11,065 nucleotides of DNA from Candidatus Thorarchaeota archaeon (GTDB taxonomy: Archaea; Asgardarchaeota; Thorarchaeia; Thorarchaeales; Thorarchaeaceae). Below the pieces are notes generated by a model, which worked only from the letters and a program-made list of their open reading frames with translations, had not been told where the DNA came from and did no database searches. Below are positions 5,851 through 11,065 of this stretch, piece after piece; position 1 is the stretch's first letter, and each line of letters begins with the position of its first letter. The stretch is from assembly GCA_016840965.1 (NCBI GenBank), contig JAEORI010000043.1, forward strand, positions 1 to 11,065. The letters are read 5' to 3'. The translations under genes and the position numbers were made by a program.

Positions 5851-7227
5851 TCACTCCATCTCAAGTTCAGATTTTATCTCACCCAAAGTCATTATGGGCT
5901 TATTAGATCCACCAAAGATTCCGATAATTGCTAAAACAATACCTCCGAAGAGGTACCATGCTTGAATACCAAAAGCTTCAGCTATCGCTCCAGCAACCCC
6001 GAGACCAACTGGCGTCATTGCAGGTCCAAGGCTTAATAAAACGGTGAAGACTCTTCCCTGAATATTGGGTGGAACAATTGATTGAACAACAGCCATTATT
6101 GAGCCGGTTGCAAGAGGAATCATCATTCCAGCAACAAACATCCCAGCAACTGCAACAAGGAGCATATTAGCAGGTGCTAGTCCGACAACAGAGATGCTTA
6201 CTGAAGCTGTAAGAAGTGCAACCAAAGCAGTTAGCATTCGTCTTCTGAAACCGCCCCAGACACCAAGCAGAACACCACCTAGAAGCATTCCAATACCCAT
6301 CGCCGACTCAATCCACGCAAGCTCGAAAGCTCCTCCTGAGAAGTGAAGTAAGACAAGAAGAGGAGTCAACGCAAATGTTGGTACCAAGACGATGTTTGTC
6401 AACATCAAAGCGATTGTGATGAACCTACCTCCGGTCCAGTTCTTCATATACGAAAAACCTTCCTTGATATCCTCAACCACTGATGATGTTTTAGATTCCA
6501 CCTCAGCTTGTGAAGAGGGTTGAGGAATGCGGATCAATAACAAGGGTAGCACAGCCATTGCTGCAGTTCCTATATCGACTGCGATGACAAATTGCATTGG
6601 TAGTAATGTCAATAGCAGGGCTCCCAATGCTGGTGCAGCAATCCTTGCTAGTCCTGAAAGAGCCTGATACATTCCATTAACCCTGGACAAATGTTCTTTT
6701 GGAACCATCAATGATGCTGATGCCTGAAGTGCGGGCCACTGAAAACTACTAAGTGTTGAACGTACAGCCATAGCTATGAATATGTATGCGATCTGGATTG
6801 CTCCGGTTGCCCATAGGAATGAAAGACCTGCAACTGCAACTGCAGAGAGTGTGTCAGAAGCAATCATCACATTCCGTCGACTCCATCTGTCAACTAATGC
6901 CCCAGCAAATGGGCTTACCAAAACTTGTGGCAAAATAACCATCATCGTTGCCATGGAAAGGATAAGCACACTTCCGGTGGTATACGTAAGCCACCAGACA
7001 AGAGCAAATTGAACAAGCGCACTTCCAACAAGTGAGAATGCTTGTCCACCGAAGATTTTCATGTAATCCTTTAGTTGGTTGTCCCCCAACACTGAGGTCT
7101 CACTGGATTTTTCGACAATTACTGATTCAGGAACCTGAACCACTATACTCTCCAGATTTTTGGTTTGAGGGCCAGAATCTGGTTTTGCTACATTCTTTGA
7201 GAGTAATGCCAATTTTTCTTTCTCCAT
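5851..7227 (-). CDS. MFS drug/metabolite exporter (MFS_3, DHA3-type)
   Basis: A 458-residue multi-spanning inner-membrane transporter. Seen: about 12 hydrophobic segments between residues 57 and 440; MFS motif A, GALVDRWSRRNVM (109-121), in the loop after TM2; a degenerate counterpart GVWGGFRRRML (about 323-332) in the second half; and MFS_3-type landmarks (FQWPALQASASLMVPKEHLSRVNG near 163-184, PPNIQGRVF near 387-394). Known: this branch includes macrolide (Mef) and enterobactin (EntS) exporters driven by the proton gradient; the substrate here is unknown. Odd: about 52 hydrophilic residues precede TM1, longer than usual. The ATG at 7227 has no Shine-Dalgarno, but a TATA-like GATAATAAAA (7253-7263) about 30 bases upstream would give a nearly leaderless message, and the operators next to it favour this start over the internal ATG at 7062. 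It is almost certainly repressed by the TetR encoded just downstream. Confidence 0.92.
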   Translation of the reverse strand: MEKEKLALLSKNVAKPDSGPQTKNLESIVVQVPESVIVEKSSETSVLGDNQLKDYMKIFGGQAFSLVGSALVQFALVWWLTYTTGSVLILSMATMMVILPQVLVSPFAGALVDRWSRRNVMIASDTLSAVAVAGLSFLWATGAIQIAYIFIAMAVRSTLSSFQWPALQASASLMVPKEHLSRVNGMYQALSGLARIAAPALGALLLTLLPMQFVIAVDIGTAAMAVLPLLLIRIPQPSSQAEVESKTSSVVEDIKEGFSYMKNWTGGRFITIALMLTNIVLVPTFALTPLLVLLHFSGGAFELAWIESAMGIGMLLGGVLLGVWGGFRRRMLTALVALLTASVSISVVGLAPANMLLVAVAGMFVAGMMIPLATGSIMAVVQSIVPPNIQGRVFTVLLSLGPAMTPVGLGVAGAIAEAFGIQAWYLFGGIVLAIIGIFGGSNKPIMTLGEIKSELEME

Positions 7228-7237
7228 CTTATTAATT

Positions 7238-7255
7238 AAACCGACTGTTCGGTTT
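7238..7255. promoter_or_regulatory. TetR operator variant nearest the MFS start (AAACCGACTGTTCGGTTT)
   Basis: Perfect 7-bp arms AAACCGA/TCGGTTT around CTGT, ending 10 bases before the exporter ATG. A minus-strand TATA-like GATAATAAAA (7253-7263) overlaps its upstream edge, repeating the TATA-then-operator layout of the other two copies. A protein bound here would block a start site close to the ATG. Confidence 0.8.
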
Positions 7256-7268
7256 TTATTATCTAAAT

Positions 7269-7286
7269 AAACTGACTGGTCGGTTT
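7269..7286. promoter_or_regulatory. TetR operator copy upstream of the MFS gene (AAACTGACTGGTCGGTTT)
   Basis: Identical over 18 bases (19 with the flanking A) to the operator at tetR. Minus-strand CTTTATAAA (7284-7292) abuts it, giving a second possible exporter promoter about 30 bp upstream of the first. Centre-to-centre distance to the 7238-7255 copy is 31 bp, about three helical turns, so two repressor dimers could bind on the same DNA face. Confidence 0.85.
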
Positions 7287-7306
7287 ATAAAGATTGTGGT
7301 ATTCGT

Positions 7307-7317
7307 TGGTTCGGTTT
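7307..7317 (+). promoter_or_regulatory. Isolated operator half-site GGTTCGGTTT
   Basis: TCGGTTT (7311-7317) matches one arm of the three TetR operators and shares GTTCGGTTTTT with the 7238-7255 copy apart from its first bases, but the opposite arm (7300-7306, TATTCGT) is not conserved. It lies between the exporter operators and the divergent dehydrogenase gene. It may be a weak or decayed site, or chance. Confidence 0.25.
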
Positions 7318-7398
7318 TTTCAAGCAAGGAGGGATTTAATTGAGAACATGAGAAAGTCCCATAACCTATAACAGAGAGGATTCTAATGTGAGTAGACG

Positions 7399-8391
7399 GT
7401 GTATCAATTGGCAGATTCGCAAGATCAACTCCTCTACCTTTCAAAAGCAGATGTGAATAGAATCAATATCTCGATGGAAGAGGTCATTCAAAAACTGGAG
7501 ATTGCATTTGCTGAGAAGGCTGAGGGACGGGTTGAAATGCCTCCAAAGCCAGGAATTCATCCAGGCGATGCAGATAACTTCATTCATGCAATGCCCGCAT
7601 ACATTCCTGCAATGAAATCTGCTGGTGTGAAATGGGTGAGTGGATTCCCGCTCAACCAAGAAAAGGGACTACCCTACATATCTGGTCTGCTAATTCTGAA
7701 CAATCCTGAAACCGGACTGCCAATTTCAGTCATGGATTGCGTATGGATCACAGCTAAACGAACAGGTGCCGCAACAGGAATCGCTGCAAAGCATCTCGCT
7801 CGTCCTGAATCATCAGTTGTTGGAATACTAGGATGTGGAGTCCAAGGTCGCAGTAATGTAGAAGCCCTAAACGTGATTTTTCCTTTGGAAAAGGTAATTG
7901 CTTATGATATAAATCCTGAAGTCACATCCAAGTATGCTTCTGAGATAGAATCAAATTATGGATTGGAGGTCATACAAGTTAGAAAACCAAAGGACGCGGT
8001 TTCCGGGTGCGACATCATAGTGACAGCGGGACCAATTCTAAAAAAGCCTCATGCAACAATCAAGGCAGGTTGGATGGATGAAGGAGCTTTTGCTTCTTTG
8101 GTGGATTTTGATTCTTATTGGCATCCTAGCGCATTGATGGAATCTGACAAATTCTGTACTGATGATATTGCACAACTTCTGCACTACCAAGAAGCGGGCT
8201 ATTTCCAAGCTATTCCTGTTATTTACGCAGATTTAGGAGAGCTGGTCGCTGGGCAGAAACTGGGAAGAGAAACGCCTGAAGAGCGTACCATCACATGCAA
8301 CCTCGGATTAGCTATGGATGATATGGCTGTCGCTCCATTGCTTTATCAACGAGCTGTTGAGAATGGAATTGGCACCTGGTGGCCTTTATGA
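7399..8391 (+). CDS. Ornithine cyclodeaminase / mu-crystallin family NAD(P)-dependent enzyme
   Basis: A 330-residue protein of normal family length. Seen: N-terminal substrate/dimer region with MPPKPGIHP (48-55) and K78 in GVKWVSGFP, the position of the conserved catalytic-region lysine; the family signature WITAKRTGAATGIAAKHLA (116-134); a Rossmann fold with GCGVQG (145-150) and AYD170 at the end of the second strand, an acidic residue that favours NAD(H) over NADP(H); and the acidic pair D255-D256 near the catalytic aspartate of ornithine cyclodeaminases. Known members make proline from ornithine, reduce ketimines or act as alanine dehydrogenase; family membership does not settle the substrate. 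Start: GTG at 7399 (GTGAG six bases upstream) or TTG at 7408 (GGTG six bases upstream). It diverges from the exporter across a 171-bp region holding the TetR operators, so co-regulation is possible but unproven. Confidence 0.9.
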   Translation: MYQLADSQDQLLYLSKADVNRINISMEEVIQKLEIAFAEKAEGRVEMPPKPGIHPGDADNFIHAMPAYIPAMKSAGVKWVSGFPLNQEKGLPYISGLLILNNPETGLPISVMDCVWITAKRTGAATGIAAKHLARPESSVVGILGCGVQGRSNVEALNVIFPLEKVIAYDINPEVTSKYASEIESNYGLEVIQVRKPKDAVSGCDIIVTAGPILKKPHATIKAGWMDEGAFASLVDFDSYWHPSALMESDKFCTDDIAQLLHYQEAGYFQAIPVIYADLGELVAGQKLGRETPEERTITCNLGLAMDDMAVAPLLYQRAVENGIGTWWPL

Positions 8392-8403
8392 ATAAATTCT
8401 GAT

Positions 8404-8470
8404 AAGAGGATGGTTGGAAGAGGTAGCGACGAGGACACCGAGCGGCGTTATCGAGCTAAATCATCTATTT
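8404..8470 (+). ncRNA. Candidate structured RNA: two nested helices with a purine-rich internal loop
   Basis: Seen: 8404-8415 can pair with 8459-8470 (11 of 12 positions including G-U pairs; the core is GATGGTT with AATCATC), and inside it 8422-8428 (GGTAGCG) pairs with 8446-8452 (CGTTATC, two G-U). The helices are separated by a symmetric six-by-six internal loop (GGAAGA/GAGCTA) that could form several G-A pairs, and are capped by a 17-base loop. The stretch is richer in GC than the flanking gaps. It starts 13 bases after the dehydrogenase stop and ends 51 bases before the next start; TATTTTC overlaps and follows the 3' arm. It may be a 3' hairpin/terminator of the dehydrogenase transcript, a leader element of the membrane-protein gene, or a small RNA. 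I match it to no known family. Confidence 0.35.
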
Positions 8471-8477
8471 TCAAGAG

Positions 8478-8515
8478 ATTTAAATCGAAATCAAGTTCAT
8501 GAAGTGCGAGGGGAT
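8478..8515 (+). promoter_or_regulatory. Putative TATA box and strong ribosome-binding site of the membrane-protein gene
   Basis: GATTTAAATC (near 8477-8486) is a palindromic TATA-like box. GAGGGGAT (8508-8515) lies six bases before the TTG at 8522 and is the strongest Shine-Dalgarno in the window, supporting a TTG start. A separate promoter here would mean the hairpin just upstream belongs to the preceding transcript. Confidence 0.5.
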
Positions 8516-8521
8516 AATTAG

Positions 8522-10183
8522 TTGTTGACAATCAGAAATCCAAAGCTGATTACAACCATACTACTGATAATTACTATGCTCGTCATACCGATTGCATCTT
8601 TAGAGAGCAGGATTCCCAGAGCGAGTTATGAAATAACATATGGCGATGAGATAGCAGGGAGCGAAAGTATTGAGATAACCAGATCCTCACGTAATCCTGT
8701 TTCCTCTGTCCTTCTTCTCAATGATTCAATATTGAGCGAACAGAGTGATTGGCATTTAAGCCAATTTATTAGTTTCAATAGAACCTATTACTCCAAACAA
8801 ATCGCTATTCCAGTTCTGAATGTAATTCAGGTCATTTTTAGAGTTACGGGTTATGTTGTTACGGGACCTATATTGATTTCAACACGATATCATGATTATC
8901 CAAATGATGCAAATGCAACTGGGCAGACAAGTGAATATTTTGAGATAGTCCAGCTTGCAACTCCGGATGATTATGATTATGAAGGATTGATTTGGGTTGA
9001 TGTGGGAATTGATGGTTTGGACTGGAGTGTGATTGACCAACTCTATTATAGTGTTCAAGTGGAATTTTCAGTAAACCAATGTCCGGTCATAGTAGATTTG
9101 CAACGAACAAATGGAGAGAGTATGTATCACCTGCAGGAGTTTAGTGCAACTGACAGAACAAGACCCGTCATAAAGTTCGGTGGTTACATCTCATATCTTT
9201 GTCAGGTGAATGAAACAATCTATCTACCAAATGGAAACTATCCAGTATCTCTTGAATGGGAGTCTTACAAACCCTCTTTCAGTGATATCAGTATCACAAA
9301 CGAATCCTTGTTCATTGAAATTCGCATTAAATCCGTTCGACTAGATATCGAAGCAACACAGAGAATCCCTGGTTTAGCTATCAATGTAGGTGAAGATTGG
9401 TATTATGATTACAAGCCCTTCCTTCTAAAGGATTCACCTTCATTCTACTTACCATCAGGAACATGGCAGATAATTGAAGTTACAGGTGAGCCAGAGTATT
9501 CACGTTATCCATATCATTTCTCGATTGATCTTGACCTAGGCGAAAATCGAAATATCACACTTATCGTCTGTGAAAACTGGATCTTAATCGGAGGAGTGGC
9601 GTTCACGCCAGGAAGATTATCAATTCTGATTGCGTCGATAATTGTGATAATTCTTACACTAGTAGTTTCAAGAAAGAGAATTGGAACGAGTTCAGTATTC
9701 TTGCCATTCATTCTTTTTTTTGTGGGAAGCATCTTACCTTCATATCAGAGAGCAGTACTAGAAGACTACCCTTTAACATTGCCACCCTATTCTCAATATA
9801 TTGACACCCAATGGATATGGTTGAGTATTGATATCTCAGCATCAAGTACGGATAGTGGAATCATTGCAGTCACACACTCAAATCTATCAACGAGCCAAAT
9901 ACTATTCCCACTTTTACTCCTTGTTTTCCTGGGAATGATTCTCGAACACGTGAAAGAAGAAATCGACCCAAATTTTCCTGATTTTTTTGTTTGCGTTCCA
10001 CTACTTGGGTACACATTGTACCAATGGGCCTATATCATCAACGTGTTCATGCATCCGTGGGAGTACACACTATCAATTGGCTTGAGCCCATTTCTCACTA
10101 CCTTTGCATATCTTCTGTGGTATGTTCAATTCAAACGAAAAGGAGGAACATTGATTCAAACCATACACACTACGCAGAATTAG
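8522..10183 (+). CDS. Membrane protein of unknown function, large extracytoplasmic domain plus five C-terminal TM helices
   Basis: I do not recognise this 553-residue protein. Seen: an N-terminal hydrophobic segment (about 9-27, signal anchor or signal peptide), a roughly 335-residue extracytoplasmic region rich in beta-type sequence and aromatic residues, then hydrophobic segments near 365-383, 391-407, 459-476, 487-508 and 515-535. Basic runs SRKR (383-386) and FKRKGG (537-542) fit the positive-inside rule with both ends in the cytoplasm. Seven N-X-S/T sequons (N67, N86, N131, N230, N260, N344, N454) all fall in segments this topology places outside, which suits archaeal N-glycosylation of a surface protein. 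Starts at TTG 8522 behind GAGGGGAT; TTG at 8525 is equally placed. It converges on a membrane-anchored protease. A surface sensor, adhesin or transporter accessory are all possible; none is supported by a motif. Confidence 0.8.
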   Translation: MLTIRNPKLITTILLIITMLVIPIASLESRIPRASYEITYGDEIAGSESIEITRSSRNPVSSVLLLNDSILSEQSDWHLSQFISFNRTYYSKQIAIPVLNVIQVIFRVTGYVVTGPILISTRYHDYPNDANATGQTSEYFEIVQLATPDDYDYEGLIWVDVGIDGLDWSVIDQLYYSVQVEFSVNQCPVIVDLQRTNGESMYHLQEFSATDRTRPVIKFGGYISYLCQVNETIYLPNGNYPVSLEWESYKPSFSDISITNESLFIEIRIKSVRLDIEATQRIPGLAINVGEDWYYDYKPFLLKDSPSFYLPSGTWQIIEVTGEPEYSRYPYHFSIDLDLGENRNITLIVCENWILIGGVAFTPGRLSILIASIIVIILTLVVSRKRIGTSSVFLPFILFFVGSILPSYQRAVLEDYPLTLPPYSQYIDTQWIWLSIDISASSTDSGIIAVTHSNLSTSQILFPLLLLVFLGMILEHVKEEIDPNFPDFFVCVPLLGYTLYQWAYIINVFMHPWEYTLSIGLSPFLTTFAYLLWYVQFKRKGGTLIQTIHTTQN

Positions 10184-10249
10184 GTGTTTTCATGGGATGA
10201 ATATAAAAGAACTGAAGAAGGTGCGTCCAATGCATCCATGCGGGGTTTG

Positions 10250-11065
10250 TTAGATAGAAGTAGTTTCATTTACAGTACTTCTCTTCTTGATTACAAGAGT
10301 CAGTACAATCAAGCTAACCATGATGGGGATTGAAACACCGACATAGACGTGGAGAGGCAATATAGATGTGGTACTATTAGTAGGTTCACCATTAGTTGTA
10401 GTTAGAGGGTTATTATTGATGTTGGACCAATTGAGTCTGTATGAATTTGCCGAGGGAACATATTCAGATAGATACTCCCGCGCTTTTTCAACATTCAATT
10501 TACCATATCCTGACCTGTCGTCCCATCCTTGGTCAAGAATATCTGTAGCACCCCAAACCAAGGCATCTTCAATTTGACCATTTGATGCCCAGGGAAACTG
10601 GTTCCAAAGAAGGACAGCTGAGGCTGCAACTATTGGTGTTGAACAGGATGACCCTCCAAAGGTGCCATAATCACCTGTAGTCTGCATATATGCAGGCACA
10701 CCACCTGCAGGACCAACTAGAAACAGCTTTTCTCCATATCCACCTTCGTTAAATGTACCTGTACTATCAAATCTTCCAATAACTCGGACATATGGCAATG
10801 ACTGAGGAACATCCTTTGGTTCCAGTGGATAGAGCGTGTTATCACATCCTGCAAAAAAGAGTGCTTCTCCGCTTTCATAGAGTTCTGAAACCTTATTCTG
10901 AAGTTCGACCAAAAGTGAATCATCAAATTCGAGCAGATATACTGTCGCGAGAAAACTCATTGTAAAGACCATTCTTCCAAAACTAGTGCCCCAATCAAAT
11001 ATGTCTATTAATTTCTGTAAATATATTCGATACGAGGTAACATCCTCAACAGGATAACTACCCCA
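10250..11065 (-). CDS. Subtilisin-like (S8) serine protease, C-terminal 271 residues with membrane anchor (5' end outside window)
   Basis: The minus strand is open without a stop from the window edge to 10250, so this is the tail of a longer gene, not one starting at the ATG at 10972. Seen: the serine motif G-G-S-S-C-S-T-P, with the nucleophile Ser encoded at 10646-10648 in the GTSMATP position; the post-serine LLWNQFPWASNGQIEDALVWGATDI and GYGKLN pattern usual for S8 subtilases; then a Ser/Thr/Asn-rich stalk with sequons (NWS, NST), a TM helix (about residues 237-259 of the visible part) and a short basic tail (KKRS). The mature enzyme should therefore act outside the cell, tethered to the membrane. 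Odd: where subtilases have AAGN with the oxyanion Asn, this reads FAGCDN. The catalytic Asp and His must lie beyond the edge. It is convergent with the sequon-rich membrane protein, 66 bp apart. Confidence 0.85.
   Translation of the reverse strand, partial: WGSYPVEDVTSYRIYLQKLIDIFDWGTSFGRMVFTMSFLATVYLLEFDDSLLVELQNKVSELYESGEALFFAGCDNTLYPLEPKDVPQSLPYVRVIGRFDSTGTFNEGGYGEKLFLVGPAGGVPAYMQTTGDYGTFGGSSCSTPIVAASAVLLWNQFPWASNGQIEDALVWGATDILDQGWDDRSGYGKLNVEKAREYLSEYVPSANSYRLNWSNINNNPLTTTNGEPTNSTTSILPLHVYVGVSIPIMVSLIVLTLVIKKRSTVNETTSI

Noticed and set aside
8404..8470. Archaeal H/ACA guide RNA or C/D box RNA
   Set aside because: The internal loop recalls a pseudouridylation pocket, but there is no ACA after the lower helix and no clear kink-turn; no box C or box D sequences are present.
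10250..10972. A complete 240-residue protease gene starting at ATG 10972
   Set aside because: The frame stays open through all 31 codons to the window edge and that part continues the protease-like sequence; the catalytic Asp and His are missing from the visible part, so it is the tail of a longer gene.
10250..11065. Assignment to sedolisins (S53) from the STP serine motif
   Set aside because: The region after the serine (QIEDAL..., GYGKLN...KA) is typical of S8 subtilases; S53 remains only a distant alternative.
1..11065. tRNA genes, CRISPR arrays, insertion sequences, toxin-antitoxin or phage genes
   Set aside because: None was seen; all long frames are accounted for and the only repeated sequence is the TetR operator.

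Overview
The window looks archaeal. Several genes are preceded by TATA-like boxes, and start sites often sit behind purine-rich GGTG/GAGGTG-type ribosome-binding sites. GTG and TTG starts are common, and two genes (the phosphoribosyltransferase and the MFS exporter) look leaderless. The DNA is AT-rich (roughly 40% GC by eye). The gene content (canonical 4-hydroxybutyryl-CoA dehydratase, tandem-domain Lrp-type regulators, a membrane-anchored subtilase, a sequon-rich surface membrane protein) would suit an Asgard archaeon, for example a Thor- or Lokiarchaeota-like lineage. That lineage call is inference; nothing here is diagnostic.

Left block (1-4094). Four genes read leftward: a 4-hydroxybutyryl-CoA dehydratase with all four Fe-S ligands, an orphan-type phosphoribosyltransferase, a small unknown protein, and the start of an Lrp-type regulator cut by the window edge. 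A second Lrp-type regulator with duplicated HTH/RAM modules reads rightward from the promoter region shared with the dehydratase. The two regulators are paralogues, about 55% identical over the 93 residues visible. They bracket the dehydratase block and are the natural candidates to control it.

Middle block (4188-8391). Reading leftward are an MFS exporter (MFS_3/DHA3 type), a TetR repressor and a monoacylglycerol-lipase-like alpha/beta hydrolase. An ornithine cyclodeaminase/mu-crystallin family dehydrogenase diverges rightward from the exporter. The clearest regulatory signal in the window is here. An 18-bp palindrome (AAACTGACTGGTCGGTTT) occurs identically in front of tetR and in front of the exporter, with a third close variant just upstream of the exporter's ATG. 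Each copy directly abuts a TATA-like box, so tetR is very likely autoregulated and represses the exporter, presumably until an inducing compound binds.

Right block (8392-11065). A short GC-richer intergenic stretch can fold, as plus-strand RNA, into two nested helices separated by a symmetric purine-rich internal loop. It is followed by a six-TM membrane protein of unknown function with a large extracytoplasmic domain and seven N-glycosylation sequons, all on the predicted outside. Convergent to it is the C-terminal part of a subtilisin-like (S8) protease anchored by a C-terminal TM helix; its 5' end lies beyond the window.

No gene-free stretch exceeds 300 bases. The largest gaps are 2953-3182 and 7228-7398, both divergent promoter regions. 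I see no tRNA, rRNA, CRISPR array or insertion sequence.
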